From: Schaalia odontolytica
GTDB taxonomy: Bacteria > Actinomycetota > Actinomycetes > Actinomycetales > Actinomycetaceae
Assembly: GCF_002847525.1 (NCBI RefSeq)
Contig: NZ_PKKM01000001.1
Span: 62,001-126,000, forward strand
Reading direction: 5' to 3'
DNA length: 64,000 nt
Below are positions 26,986-36,434 of the stretch, in pieces (position 1 is the stretch's first letter; each line of letters starts with the position of its first letter). Position numbers and translations under genes: made by a program. The notes under the pieces are model-generated. The model worked only from the letters and a program-made list of their open reading frames with translations, was not told the origin of the DNA and did not search any database.

Positions 26986-28080
26986 ATGACGACACAGGTG
27001 CGCTCACAAAGCCGGGGGCTTCGCATGTCCCTGCTTGCACTGACCGCCTCTGCTTCTGTTGTCGGCGGAATGTTTGTCTCCGTTGCCCCTGCCTATAGTG
27101 TTGATGGAATCGGCGATGGTGCCGCGCAGTGTGTGACCGCGTCTGAAGAAGGGGCGTCGATCATTGCATCGTCGGTCGTTGCCAGTGGTTCGCAGCTGCA
27201 TGTGGAAGGCGCCGGTTGGGGACCCTCGTCGGATGACACTCTGGGTTTCGTTATCGTGACGCTCGATGATGGGCAAGAGCGGCGTCCCGACGATGTTGTG
27301 CTTCCGTCCTGGGCTCCCGTGTCGGTGGCGCGTAATAAGGCTGCGTGGTCGGTGGCAAAGGTCGACGCTGATGGAGCTTTTTCCGTTGATCTTGACCTGC
27401 CTGCATCATGGACGGTTGGCTCCTCTCACCAGGTGATGATCGGTGATGGAGTCACGGGTAACTACGTCCAGATTGAGGTGACGGTCGTCGAATCTTCGGC
27501 CGAGGCGCCTTCCTGTTCACTGGATCCGACTCAGTCGGCGACCGCCGACGTCGTGGAGCCGAGCACCGATGATACTGCGGCACCGACGCCTGACGATGCG
27601 GCCGTGAATGCGCCCGCAGATCCTTTCGATCCTGCTGGTGACGATACTGGCTCGACGACTAATGGTGAGACGACGGCTTCTGCATCGTCATCGATTGCCC
27701 CGGTGGGTGCGCAGACGCAGACGTCTACGGCTTCGCGCGTGGGCGACGCTACTTCGTCTGCGTCCTCTCCTGCGCCTTCGTCTACTCCGTCGTCGGCGGG
27801 GGGCGCGTCCTCTGCCCAGGCCTCGACATCTTCCTCCGGTGGAGCCGCTACCGGCACTGACCCGACGCCCGAGCCTTCCACTTCTTCTGAGCAGCAGAGT
27901 GTGTCCGCATCGCAGATTGGCCCCAAGGCGCATTCTGAGCAACAGGCGTCTAATCAGGCCGCCCGCGAGCAGGAATCGCGTCTGAATGGCTGGATCCTCG
28001 CGGGGGGTGGCCTGATTGCGCTCCTTGGCGCAATCGTGACGGTCAGTATTGTTCGACGTCCGCACGGTCTGCTGCGCTAA
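26986..28080 (+). CDS. Secreted, membrane-anchored surface protein of unknown function
   Basis: A 364-residue protein that I do not recognise by family. A signal peptide covers about residues 1-37 (RMSLLALTASASVVGGMFVS, ending near APAYS). A folded, probably beta-rich domain spans about 50-165. A Ser/Thr/Ala/Pro-rich stalk runs about 170-325. A C-terminal membrane span (WILAGGGLIALLGAIVTVSI) is followed by RRPHGLLR. There is no LPxTG motif, so it should stay in the membrane rather than be sortase-linked. The start has GAAGGA upstream. It follows the siderophore importer and precedes a protein of the same layout. Confidence 0.75.
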   Translation: MTTQVRSQSRGLRMSLLALTASASVVGGMFVSVAPAYSVDGIGDGAAQCVTASEEGASIIASSVVASGSQLHVEGAGWGPSSDDTLGFVIVTLDDGQERRPDDVVLPSWAPVSVARNKAAWSVAKVDADGAFSVDLDLPASWTVGSSHQVMIGDGVTGNYVQIEVTVVESSAEAPSCSLDPTQSATADVVEPSTDDTAAPTPDDAAVNAPADPFDPAGDDTGSTTNGETTASASSSIAPVGAQTQTSTASRVGDATSSASSPAPSSTPSSAGGASSAQASTSSSGGAATGTDPTPEPSTSSEQQSVSASQIGPKAHSEQQASNQAAREQESRLNGWILAGGGLIALLGAIVTVSIVRRPHGLLR

Positions 28081-28222
28081 CGACGTCTCACCTGGCGCAT
28101 TGCGGCGAGAATATGTGCATTAACCGATTGGTGCGCGTTGGAATTTAGCATTCATGCGTCACGCCTGTTACTCTAGTTTCGGAACATGTGCTTCTGAGGA
28201 TTAAGTCACTAAGGAGAACGGT

Positions 28223-29578
28223 ATGCAGCACGCACGGGCTACTTCCGGCCTTGCAGCGCGCGGGCTTGCGGGGCGCAGTCGCTTGATGAGCCTCCTGATG
28301 GGCCTGAGCCTGTTCGCTGCCATTGCGCTCGCGATACCCGGATTTGCTGCTCGAGCGGACGGTAATAACGATTCGATTCCCGTTCCGAACACGACGTTTA
28401 CTGTCACGATCGAGCATGGCTCGTCATTCGAGTCGACCTACGGAGAAACCGGCTACTGGGGTGTCATGCTCGATTCGGGCCGCGTCACGCCGGTTGAGAA
28501 ACCGACCTACACCCGTAATGGCGAGACGGTGACCGTCACGGCCGATGATGTGTGGGTTGCCACCAGTCCGGACAACTACACGCTGACCGTCCCGGTTCCC
28601 AACGGCAAGAACAATGTTGAGGGCATCACCTGGGAACCCGGTACGAGCCACACCGTTACCGTCCTCATGTTCAAGGAAGGCCGCTCGCTCGTCGATGGCG
28701 ATCCGGTCACGTATCACGTGCGCGTCTACCAGCCCGCTAGTGACACTGCGCACCCGGCTCATACCGACGCTCCACTTCCGAGCGCGGATCCGACGCACGA
28801 CAATATCGACGATCCGCTTCCGACCGCCGAGCCTGCCCCCGCGCCGACGACGGAGCCGACCGCTGATCCTGCACCTGCGCCTGAACCAACGACGGAGCCC
28901 AGCTCCGATCCTGCGCCCGCGCCCACCACGGAGCAGCCTCCGGCTCCCCAGCCCGACGATCCGCAGCTGCCCGCTGTGCGTCCGACCCCGACTCCCTCTG
29001 CAACGCCGACCCCCACCCCGTCGGCAAGCGCGTCCGCTGCAGCTTCGCAGCCTTCCGACACCCCGGTGTCACCCATTACGGACGTGTCGCAGCTGACTGA
29101 CGCGAACAAGGGTGGCGTCAGTGCGGCCTTCACCGGTGGACAGCTGACGATCAACGTTCCTTCGGATAAGGCCGTCGCTGGTGACTGGGTCAGCGCAAAC
29201 ATCATGCAGACCGGTGAGGCTCGCTGGCTCCAGGTCGAAGACTCCAACCAGGTGTCCATGGACGTGACGGGCCTGCCGATGGGTGATTACAAGGTCGTCG
29301 TGGCTAACCGCCAGCATGAGCTGGTCGGCTGGGCTGAGTTCAAGGTCGCCTCGACCGTGGCCGCCGCCGGTACCGGTTCGTCCGTGGATGCGTCGGGTGG
29401 TGTGAAGCTCCATGCGGAGATGCTCTCCTCCTCGCTGGCGGGTAATGAATCTGAAGGTCTCAACGGTTACCTTTTGGGTGCGGGTGCCTGCATGCTGATC
29501 CTCGGCGGCCTCGTGGTTGTCCAGGTTCTCTCCGGTCCTAAGATTGGCTCTTCCTCGAGTGGGGTCACTCTGTCCTAA
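28223..29578 (+). CDS. Secreted, membrane-anchored surface protein with Pro/Glu/Thr stalk
   Basis: A 451-residue protein with no recognised family. A signal peptide covers about residues 1-46, ending near GFAARA. A beta-rich domain follows (about 50-175; [20 protein letters not shown]). A proline-rich stalk with [11 protein letters not shown] repeats spans about 190-285. A second beta domain (about 290-380; [18 protein letters not shown]) and a C-terminal span ([20 protein letters not shown]) close it. The membrane span is preceded by EGLNGYLL, echoing RLNGWIL in the neighbour. There is no LPxTG motif. ATG has AAGGAG seven bases upstream. Confidence 0.75.
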   Translation: MQHARATSGLAARGLAGRSRLMSLLMGLSLFAAIALAIPGFAARADGNNDSIPVPNTTFTVTIEHGSSFESTYGETGYWGVMLDSGRVTPVEKPTYTRNGETVTVTADDVWVATSPDNYTLTVPVPNGKNNVEGITWEPGTSHTVTVLMFKEGRSLVDGDPVTYHVRVYQPASDTAHPAHTDAPLPSADPTHDNIDDPLPTAEPAPAPTTEPTADPAPAPEPTTEPSSDPAPAPTTEQPPAPQPDDPQLPAVRPTPTPSATPTPTPSASASAAASQPSDTPVSPITDVSQLTDANKGGVSAAFTGGQLTINVPSDKAVAGDWVSANIMQTGEARWLQVEDSNQVSMDVTGLPMGDYKVVVANRQHELVGWAEFKVASTVAAAGTGSSVDASGGVKLHAEMLSSSLAGNESEGLNGYLLGAGACMLILGGLVVVQVLSGPKIGSSSSGVTLS

Positions 29579-29581
29579 GCT
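29576..29581 (+). promoter_or_regulatory. -10 element for rarA overlapping the upstream stop codon
   Basis: TAAGCT begins with the TAA stop of the surface-protein gene and is followed by seven bases and the rarA ATG. No Shine-Dalgarno site is present. Confidence 0.55.
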
Positions 29582-29588
29582 AGGTTTC

Positions 29589-30932
29589 ATGGATCTGTTT
29601 GATTCTGAATCTGTCGACGAGTCGGGCGTGCCTGCTTTCAATGCAGGCGTGCCCCTCGCCGTTCGTATGCGCCCGACGACTCTCGACGAGGTGGTTGGGC
29701 AGTCTCACTTACTCGGTGATGGGGCACCGCTCCGCCGCCTGCTCTCACCCGGTTCGGGTGATGGCGTTGCTGTTTCCTCGGTCGTGCTGTGGGGGCCGCC
29801 GGGGACGGGTAAGACGACTCTCGCTTATTTGATCGCGCGTGCGTCTGGGCGACGTTTCATTGAGCTGTCCGCGGTGTCCTCCGGCGTGGGCGACGTCCGG
29901 CGTGTCGTGGACGATGCGCGTCGCACCCTCGCCAGTGGGGGTGAGGAAACGATTCTGTTCGTTGACGAGGTGCATCGCTTCTCCAAGTCGCAGCAGGATT
30001 CGCTGCTTCCGGCGGTTGAGAATCGGTGGGTCGTTCTCGTCGCGGCGACGACGGAGAATCCGTCCTTCTCGGTTATTTCGCCGCTGCTGTCGCGCTCGCT
30101 TTTGTTGACGCTGCGCCCCCTGGATGCAGATGTGATCGAAGGACTAATACGCCGCGCGCTGGCAGATGAGCGTGGCCTTGGCGGCCGCTTCGCTATCACC
30201 GACGAGGCAGTGGCTGGCCTTGTGCGCCTGGCGGGCTCGGATGCGCGTAAGTCTTTGACCCTCCTCGAGGCCGCCGCGGGCGTCGCCAGCGACGACGGAT
30301 CGGGAGAGATTACGGTTGCGAGCGTCGAAGCGGCAGCCAACCAAGCTCTCGTCCGGTGGAGCAGGGATCAGCATTACGACGTAGCAAGCGCGTTCATTAA
30401 GTCGATGCGCGGGTCCGATGTGGACGCCTCGCTGCACTATCTCGCCCGTATGATCGAGGCCGGGGAAGACCCGCGCTTCATCGCGCGGCGCATCATGATC
30501 GCAGCGTCCGAAGAAATTGGCATGGCTGCTCCCGAGGTTCTTACGACGTGTGTGAGTGTCGCGCAGGGCGTTGCTCTCATCGGTATGCCCGAGGCGCGCC
30601 TGCTCCTTGCGCAGGCTGTCGTCGCCGTAGCGACGGCCCCGAAGTCGAATGCGACCTATTTGGCGATTGACCGCGCGATCGCCGACGTGCGTGCCGGACG
30701 TGGGGGAGCGGTACCGGAGCATCTGCGTGACGCGCACTATGCCGGTGCTAAGTCTCTCGGCCACGGCGACGGATACCTCTACGCCCACGATCAACCGCAC
30801 CATGTCGCCGCGCAACAGTACCTTCCGGACGATCTGGAAGGCACCCGTTACTACGAGCCAACCGAAAACGGACATGAGGCGATGCTCACGAAGCGGCTCG
30901 GTGTGATTCGCAATCTGCTAAAAAGACGCTAG
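29589..30932 (+). CDS. rarA: Replication-associated recombination protein RarA (MgsA)
   Basis: RarA is an AAA+ ATPase, related to WRNIP1, that acts at stalled replication forks. The 447-residue protein has [16 protein letters not shown], Walker [13 protein letters not shown] near residues 70-81, Walker [15 protein letters not shown], sensor 1 AATTENPSF, and the C-terminal tetramerisation region ending in [13 protein letters not shown] 29589 fits the family start. The upstream extension would overlap the surface-protein gene. The rpsD promoter overlaps its stop. Confidence 0.93.
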   Translation: MDLFDSESVDESGVPAFNAGVPLAVRMRPTTLDEVVGQSHLLGDGAPLRRLLSPGSGDGVAVSSVVLWGPPGTGKTTLAYLIARASGRRFIELSAVSSGVGDVRRVVDDARRTLASGGEETILFVDEVHRFSKSQQDSLLPAVENRWVVLVAATTENPSFSVISPLLSRSLLLTLRPLDADVIEGLIRRALADERGLGGRFAITDEAVAGLVRLAGSDARKSLTLLEAAAGVASDDGSGEITVASVEAAANQALVRWSRDQHYDVASAFIKSMRGSDVDASLHYLARMIEAGEDPRFIARRIMIAASEEIGMAAPEVLTTCVSVAQGVALIGMPEARLLLAQAVVAVATAPKSNATYLAIDRAIADVRAGRGGAVPEHLRDAHYAGAKSLGHGDGYLYAHDQPHHVAAQQYLPDDLEGTRYYEPTENGHEAMLTKRLGVIRNLLKRR

Positions 30933-31027
30933 GATGGAACAGTTGTCCGCACCAGCGGGCACCTGGGGCCTTAGCCGACGGATCGACGCGATCCTGGAGT
31001 TGGCCCCATGCCGGGATTCCCGGCATG
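30930..31027 (+). promoter_or_regulatory. rpsD promoter and structured 5' leader
   Basis: A TAGGAT -10 at 30930-30935 overlaps the rarA stop. The leader holds TGGGGCC (30964-30970) pairing with GGCCCCA (31002-31008). Within it is a GGATC-GACGC-GATCC hairpin (30980-30994). Next comes CATGCCGGG (31007-31015) pairing with CCCGGCATG (31019-31027), sharing two bases with the first helix. Autoregulation by S4, as known for r-protein leaders, is a hypothesis. Confidence 0.55.
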
Positions 31028-31051
31028 ACATGAGAAACAGGAAGAAGAAAC

Positions 31052-31675
31052 ATGGCAACGAATCGTTCCCGCAAGCAGGTGCGCGAGTCCCGCGCCCTCG
31101 GTCTGGCTCTGACCCCCAAGGCCGTCCGCTACTTCGAGAAGCGCCCCTACGGCCCCGGTGAGCACGGCCGTACCCGCCGCCGCCAGGACTCCGACTACGC
31201 CGTTCGTCTGAAGGAAAAGCAGCGTCTGCGCGCTCAGTACGGCATCCGTGAGTCGCAGCTGCGCCGCGCCTTCGAAGAGGCCCGTCGCACCGCCGGCCTG
31301 ACCGGTGAGAACCTGGTCGAGCTGCTCGAGATGCGTCTCGACGCCCTCGTCCTGCGCGCTGGCTTCGCCCGCACCATCCAGCAGGCCCGCCAGTTCGTCG
31401 TGCACCGTCACATCCTCGTTGACGGCAAGATCGTCGACCGTCCGTCGTTCCGCGTGAAGCCCGGCCAGACTCTGCAGGTCAAGCCGAAGTCGCAGACCAC
31501 GGTTCCCTTCGAGATCGCCGCTGAGGGTATTCACCGCGACGTGCTGCCCGCCGTCCCCGAGTACCTCGATGTCGAGCTGTCCCGCCTCAAGGCGACCCTG
31601 GTGCGTCGCCCCAAGCGCGCTGAGGTCCCCGTGACCGTCGACGTCCAGATGGTCGTCGAGCACTACTCGCGCTGA
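31052..31675 (+). CDS. rpsD: 30S ribosomal protein S4
   Basis: S4 is a primary 16S rRNA-binding protein that nucleates assembly of the small-subunit body. The 207 residues include the N-terminal basic region, LTPKAVRYFEKRPYGPGEHG, and the S4 RNA-binding domain (MRLDALVLRAGFARTIQQAR through FVVHRHILVDGKIVDRP, cited in parts). The N-terminal zinc-binding cysteines are absent, so it is the zinc-free form. It is not beside the alpha operon ribosomal genes but alone, between rarA and alaS. GGAAG lies upstream of ATG 31052. A strong terminator follows. Confidence 0.97.
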   Translation: MATNRSRKQVRESRALGLALTPKAVRYFEKRPYGPGEHGRTRRRQDSDYAVRLKEKQRLRAQYGIRESQLRRAFEEARRTAGLTGENLVELLEMRLDALVLRAGFARTIQQARQFVVHRHILVDGKIVDRPSFRVKPGQTLQVKPKSQTTVPFEIAAEGIHRDVLPAVPEYLDVELSRLKATLVRRPKRAEVPVTVDVQMVVEHYSR

Positions 31676-31687
31676 CACTAGTCAACT

Positions 31688-31724
31688 CCGCGCCCCCGAG
31701 CGACGCTCGGGGGCGCGGTTTTTT
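31688..31724 (+). terminator. rpsD intrinsic terminator
   Basis: CCGCGCCCCCGAGC (31688-31701) pairs perfectly over 14 bp with 31705-31718 around a 3-base loop, followed by six T. Confidence 0.95.
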
Positions 31725-31781
31725 CTTTCATTCCACTGTCCGATTGCGCGCGCCGATGTGTCGTGAGCGGCGCCAACCGTC

Positions 31782-31787
31782 TAACAT
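31782..31787 (+). promoter_or_regulatory. -10 element for alaS
   Basis: TAACAT is followed by eight bases and the ATG at 31796. No Shine-Dalgarno site lies between. Confidence 0.5.
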
Positions 31788-31795
31788 GGGGGACT

Positions 31796-34504
31796 ATGCG
31801 TACGTCTGAAATCCGCACCCGCTGGCTCGACTACTTCGAGAAGCAGGGTCATGAGATTCGTCCTTCCGTTTCTCTCGTCTCTCCGGAGCCCTCGATTCTG
31901 TTCACGATCGCGGGCATGGTTCCGTTCATCCCCTACATCACGGGCGTTGAGCCCGCGCCGTGGCCGCGCGCCGCGTCGGTCCAGAAGTGCATCCGCACGA
32001 ACGACATCGACAACGTCGGCAAGACGACCCGTCACGGCACGTTCTTCCAGATGAACGGCAACTTTTCCTTCGGCGATTACTTCAAGGAAGGTGCGATCAA
32101 CTACGCGTGGGAGCTGCTGACCGGCTCGCGCGACGAGGGCAAGTACGGCCTGGATGGCGATCGCTTCTGGGTGACCTTGTGGGACCAGGACGACGAGGCT
32201 TTCGACGTGCTGACGAAGCAGATCGGCATGGACCCCAAGCACATCGTGCGACTGCCGCGCGAGGAGAACTTCTGGGACACGGGCCAGCCCGGCCCCGCGG
32301 GTCCGTGCGCCGAGTGGCACTACGACCGCGGCCCCGAGTACGGCCCCGAGGCCGTGGGCGGTACCGTCGACCCGGGTGGCGACCGTTACCTCGAGGTGTG
32401 GAACCTGGTGTTCGACCAGTACATGCGTGGTGAGGGTTCCGGCAAGGACTACCCGCTGCTGGGTGAGCTGGACAAGAAGGCGATCGATACGGGCGCTGGC
32501 CTGGAGCGTCTGGCTTTCGTCATGCAGGACAAGCCCAACATGTACGAGATCGACGAGGTCTTCCCCGTCATCGAGGCCGCCATGCAGATGAGCGGTAAGC
32601 GCTACGGTCTGGGCGCCGCTGGCCCTGAGGCTGGCGCTGCCTATGACGACGACGTGCGCATGCGTGTCGTGGCCGACCACGTGCGTTCCTCGCTCATGCT
32701 GATTGGCGACGGGGTGCGTCCCGGTAACGATGGCCGCGGCTACGTGCTGCGTCGCCTGATCCGCCGCGCCGTTCGCTCGATGCGTCTGCTGGGTGTCGAC
32801 GAGGCAACCATGCCGACTCTGCTGACGGCCTCGAAGGATGCGATGAAGGCGTCCTACCCCGAGCTGGAGACCAACTGGAAGACGATCTCCGAAGTCGCGT
32901 ACGCGGAGGAAGATGCATTCCGTCGCACCCTCAGCGCCGGTACGACGATCCTGGATGCGGCGGTTGCAACGGCGAAGGAATCGAAGGGCGCCCCCGTGAT
33001 TTCTGGTGCGTCGGCGTTCTCGCTGCACGACACCTACGGCTTCCCGATTGACCTGACCCTCGAGATGGCCGCCGAGCAGGGCGTGTCGGTCGACGAGGAG
33101 GGCTTCCGCACTCTGATGGCCGAGCAGAAGGAACGTGCACGCGCCGACGCTCGCTCGAAGAAGACCGGACACACGGATGTTCGCGTCTTCCACGACATCG
33201 AGAAGGCGATGGGTGGCGGCTCAACGTTCCTGGGCTACACGGAGCAGGCCGCCGAGGCGACCGTGGAGGCTCTGCTCGTTGATGGTGTGGCGGCTCCCGC
33301 TGCGAGCGCGCCCGCCGAGGTTGAGGTCATTCTCGATCGCACTCCGTTCTACGCGGAAATGGGTGGCCAGCTCGCCGACCACGGCACGATCCGTCTCGCT
33401 GGCGGTGGCGTCGTTGAGGTTCACGACGTGCAGGCTCCTATCCGTGGCCTGAGCGTTCACCGTGGCACCCTGACCGAGGGCGGCATGACGGTGGGGGAGA
33501 AGGCCTACGCCGAGATTGACGGCCAGCGTCGTCTCGCCATTGCGCGTGCTCACACCGCGACCCACATGGTGTACGCGGGCCTGCGTAACGTCGTGTCGGA
33601 GGACGCCACCCAGGCGGGTTCGGAGAACTCGCCGTCGCGCCTGCGCTTCGACTTCCGCCACGGGTCCGCTCTTGAGGGCTCGCAGCTGAGCGACATCGAG
33701 GCTCTCGTCAACGAGAAGCTTGCCGAGGATCTGGCCGTGACCACGGAGGTCATGAGCATCGATGCCGCGCGTGAAGCTGGTGCGATCGCGCTGTTTGGTG
33801 AGAAGTATGGTTCCGAGGTTCGCGTCGTCACCATCGGTGATGGCTTTGACCGTGAGCTGTGCGGTGGCACCCACGTGCCGACGACCGGTCACATCGGCCG
33901 CATCACGGTGCTCTCCGAGGGATCCGTCGGCTCAGGCGTGCGTCGTATCGACGCCCTGGTGGGCGACGGCGCATACGAGTTCCAGGCCAAGGAACATGCG
34001 CTCGTCAACCAGCTCTCCCAGCTCGTGGGCGGCCGCGCCGACGAACTGCCCGAGCGCATTGAGTCGCTGCTGACCAAGCTGCGCGAGTCTGAGAAGGAGC
34101 TCGAGAAGATCCGCACAGCACAGGCTCTGAGCCAGGGTGCCGATCTGGCGGCTTCCGCGAAGGCTATCGGTCCCGTGACCGTCGTCGCCTCCTCGGTCGG
34201 TGAGATGCCCTCCGCGGACGCTCTGCGTACCCTTGCGCTCGATGTGCGTGACCGCCTCGGCAATGAGCGCGGGACCGTCGTTGCCCTCGGTGGCGTCGTC
34301 GGTGGCAAGCCTTCGCTGGTCGTCGCGACGAACGAGGCAGCGCGTGAGGCGTCGGTGAAGGCCGGTGCGCTGGTTCGCGCCGTCGGCAAGTACATGGGCG
34401 GTGGCGGCGGTGGCCGTGACGACATCGCCCAGGGCGGCGGCACCAAGCCCGAGGGTATTGCCGACGCGATCGACGCGATCCGTAAGGAAATCGAGGCTCT
34501 GTGA
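31796..34504 (+). CDS. alaS: Alanyl-tRNA synthetase
   Basis: AlaRS, 902 residues, charges tRNA-Ala and edits misacylated Ser/Gly. The N-terminus MRTSEIRTRWLDYFEKQGHE is followed by class II motif 2 (KCIRTNDIDNVGKTTRHGTF). The editing domain carries the metal ligands in ARAHTATHMVYAGLR and CGGTHVPTTGHIG. The C-terminal DHHA1-type region ends in GGGGGGRDDIAQGGG. ATG 31796 matches the family N-terminus. ruvX starts at the stop (GTGA overlap), so alaS-ruvX-mltG-aroE form one operon. Confidence 0.96.
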   Translation: MRTSEIRTRWLDYFEKQGHEIRPSVSLVSPEPSILFTIAGMVPFIPYITGVEPAPWPRAASVQKCIRTNDIDNVGKTTRHGTFFQMNGNFSFGDYFKEGAINYAWELLTGSRDEGKYGLDGDRFWVTLWDQDDEAFDVLTKQIGMDPKHIVRLPREENFWDTGQPGPAGPCAEWHYDRGPEYGPEAVGGTVDPGGDRYLEVWNLVFDQYMRGEGSGKDYPLLGELDKKAIDTGAGLERLAFVMQDKPNMYEIDEVFPVIEAAMQMSGKRYGLGAAGPEAGAAYDDDVRMRVVADHVRSSLMLIGDGVRPGNDGRGYVLRRLIRRAVRSMRLLGVDEATMPTLLTASKDAMKASYPELETNWKTISEVAYAEEDAFRRTLSAGTTILDAAVATAKESKGAPVISGASAFSLHDTYGFPIDLTLEMAAEQGVSVDEEGFRTLMAEQKERARADARSKKTGHTDVRVFHDIEKAMGGGSTFLGYTEQAAEATVEALLVDGVAAPAASAPAEVEVILDRTPFYAEMGGQLADHGTIRLAGGGVVEVHDVQAPIRGLSVHRGTLTEGGMTVGEKAYAEIDGQRRLAIARAHTATHMVYAGLRNVVSEDATQAGSENSPSRLRFDFRHGSALEGSQLSDIEALVNEKLAEDLAVTTEVMSIDAAREAGAIALFGEKYGSEVRVVTIGDGFDRELCGGTHVPTTGHIGRITVLSEGSVGSGVRRIDALVGDGAYEFQAKEHALVNQLSQLVGGRADELPERIESLLTKLRESEKELEKIRTAQALSQGADLAASAKAIGPVTVVASSVGEMPSADALRTLALDVRDRLGNERGTVVALGGVVGGKPSLVVATNEAAREASVKAGALVRAVGKYMGGGGGGRDDIAQGGGTKPEGIADAIDAIRKEIEAL

Positions 34505-34989
34505 GTATTCGTCGGGGTATTCGTATCGGCGTGGACGTCGGCACCGTGCGTGTCGGCGTCAGCCGGTGCGACCCCGACGGTATTCTCACGATGCCCGTCG
34601 AAACCCTTCACAGGGCTCCCGATCTGTCCGATCTTGATCGCTTAGCCGACATTGTGCGTAGCCACGACGCAATCGAGGTGATCGTTGGACTTCCTCGGCA
34701 CTTACGTGGGGGAGAGGGGATCTCCGCGAAGGGTGCGCGTAAGTATGCGCGCCGCATTAAGAAGCTTGTTCCCGATGTCCGCGTGGCGATGGTCGACGAA
34801 CGCATGACGTCCAATCAGGCGCATGCGCGTCTTCGTGCATCTGGGATTCCTGAGATCGAGCATCGCAGCGTCATCGACCAGGTCGCGGCGCAGATCATTT
34901 TGGAACAGGCACTCGAGCTCGAACGGATGGGCGGTCGAGCTCCCGGTGAGGAAATCATCCTCGAACCAAGCGAAGGAGCGCACGCATGA
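34501..34989 (+). CDS. ruvX: Putative Holliday junction resolvase RuvX (YqgF)
   Basis: A 162-residue RNase H-fold nuclease of the YqgF family, implicated in pre-16S rRNA processing in E. coli and proposed as a junction resolvase elsewhere. Conserved segments are GVDVGTVRVGVSRCDPDG, EVIVGLPRHLRG, VAMVDERMTSNQAHARL and VIDQVAAQIILEQ. GTG overlaps the alaS stop and its own stop overlaps mltG (ATGA). Confidence 0.92.
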   Translation: MSIRRGIRIGVDVGTVRVGVSRCDPDGILTMPVETLHRAPDLSDLDRLADIVRSHDAIEVIVGLPRHLRGGEGISAKGARKYARRIKKLVPDVRVAMVDERMTSNQAHARLRASGIPEIEHRSVIDQVAAQIILEQALELERMGGRAPGEEIILEPSEGAHA

Positions 34990-36434
34990 GTACGCCTCCC
35001 CGTTACCCCTTCCGTTCTCGTCGCGAGATTCACTCCGGCGAGCCTAAGGTCTACTCCGACGCTCCGCATGAGAACGCCAGCGTCGAGGCCACGCCAGATG
35101 CTGCGCCTACTCCGGCGCAGGGCATGCCTGCGGCGGCTGCGTCCTCGTCCGATAGCGCCGCCGCGCCTGCGCGCGGCACCGGTGTTCGCCAGCGCTCGGC
35201 GTCGCTTCCCTCTTTCGACGAAGTGACCGATACCGGAGCGACTTCTCGCGTGTCTGTCTCTGGTACCCGTGCTCGCGGTGGAGCACAGGCCGTCGAGACG
35301 CCGTCTGAGACGACCGGCATGCGTTCGCGCAGGCTTGCGAGCGAGCGTCGAGCGGCGCGCAAGCGGAAGCGCCGTCGTCGCGTGCGTTCATTCTTCATCA
35401 TCGTTCTGGTTCTCGGATTGCTCGCGGGTGCCAGCTACGTCGCCTACGACCAGCTCTTTAATTCCTCGACGACCGCATCGGACGACTTCCCGGGTCCCGG
35501 TTCCGGCTCCGTCGAGGTCACGATCGATGAGGAATCGTCGGGTCGCGCGATTGGCCAGACTCTCGTGGATGCCGGGGTCGTCAAGTCCGTGGGTGCTTTC
35601 GTTCGCCAGTTTGAAACGAACCGTGCGGCAATGTCGATTCGTCCCGGTACGTACCGACTGAAGCTGCAGATGAGCGCTTCCGGTGCACTCGCCGCGCTGC
35701 TGGATGAAACGAACCGCGTTGACTCGACGGTGACGGTTGGGTCCGGTCAGAAGCTGTCGGAAGTCAAGCAGCGCATTGTCGATATCATGGGCGTGTCCGA
35801 GGCTGAGGTCGATGCGGCGTTTGCCGATACAGAGGCAATTGGACTTCCCTCCGAGGCTGGGGGAAACGCGGAAGGCTGGCTTCTGCCCGGCTCCTACGAA
35901 GTCGGCGAGACAGATACGCCGACAACCGTGATCGCGCGCATGGTGAAGGGCACCATCGATGAGCTTGATCGTCTTGGTGTCGCTCCTGCCGACCGGGAGA
36001 CCGTCCTTATCAAGGCTTCCATCGTCGACGGTGAAATGAACATCGACAAGTACATGCCGATGGTCGCCCGCGTCATCGAGAATCGCCTCGCGGACACGAA
36101 CGGCGAGACGAAGGGCATGCTCGGCATGGATTCGACGGTGCTCTACGGCGTTGGTAAGACCAGCGGCGTTCCCGATCAGGCAGACCTCGACAACGACAAT
36201 CCGTACAACACGCGACTGCATGCCGGCCTGCCGCCCACTCCGATCGGTCAGCCGAGTGAGAAGGCCATCAAGGCCGTGCTGAACCCGGCCGAGGGCACGT
36301 GGCTGTACTTCGTGACGGTCAACCTGGACACGGGTGAGACTCTGTTCGCTTCGACGCTGGAGGAACAGGAGAAGAATCGTGAGAAGTTCAAGGCGTACTG
36401 CACGGCGAACCCGAAGGTTTGTACGTCATCATGA
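34986..36434 (+). CDS. mltG: Endolytic transglycosylase MltG
   Basis: MltG (YceG family) cleaves nascent peptidoglycan strands outside the membrane and is thought to limit glycan chain length. The 482-residue protein has a long disordered N-terminal region, a basic stretch and one membrane span at about residues 134-155 (FFIIVLVLGLLAGASYVAY). The extracellular YceG domain includes IKASIVDGEMN, the presumed active-site region with its Glu, then DSTVLYGVGKTSG and NPYNTRLHAGLPPTPIGQP. The extended N-terminus is common in Actinobacteria. aroE overlaps its stop. Confidence 0.93.
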   Translation: MSTPPRYPFRSRREIHSGEPKVYSDAPHENASVEATPDAAPTPAQGMPAAAASSSDSAAAPARGTGVRQRSASLPSFDEVTDTGATSRVSVSGTRARGGAQAVETPSETTGMRSRRLASERRAARKRKRRRRVRSFFIIVLVLGLLAGASYVAYDQLFNSSTTASDDFPGPGSGSVEVTIDEESSGRAIGQTLVDAGVVKSVGAFVRQFETNRAAMSIRPGTYRLKLQMSASGALAALLDETNRVDSTVTVGSGQKLSEVKQRIVDIMGVSEAEVDAAFADTEAIGLPSEAGGNAEGWLLPGSYEVGETDTPTTVIARMVKGTIDELDRLGVAPADRETVLIKASIVDGEMNIDKYMPMVARVIENRLADTNGETKGMLGMDSTVLYGVGKTSGVPDQADLDNDNPYNTRLHAGLPPTPIGQPSEKAIKAVLNPAEGTWLYFVTVNLDTGETLFASTLEEQEKNREKFKAYCTANPKVCTSS

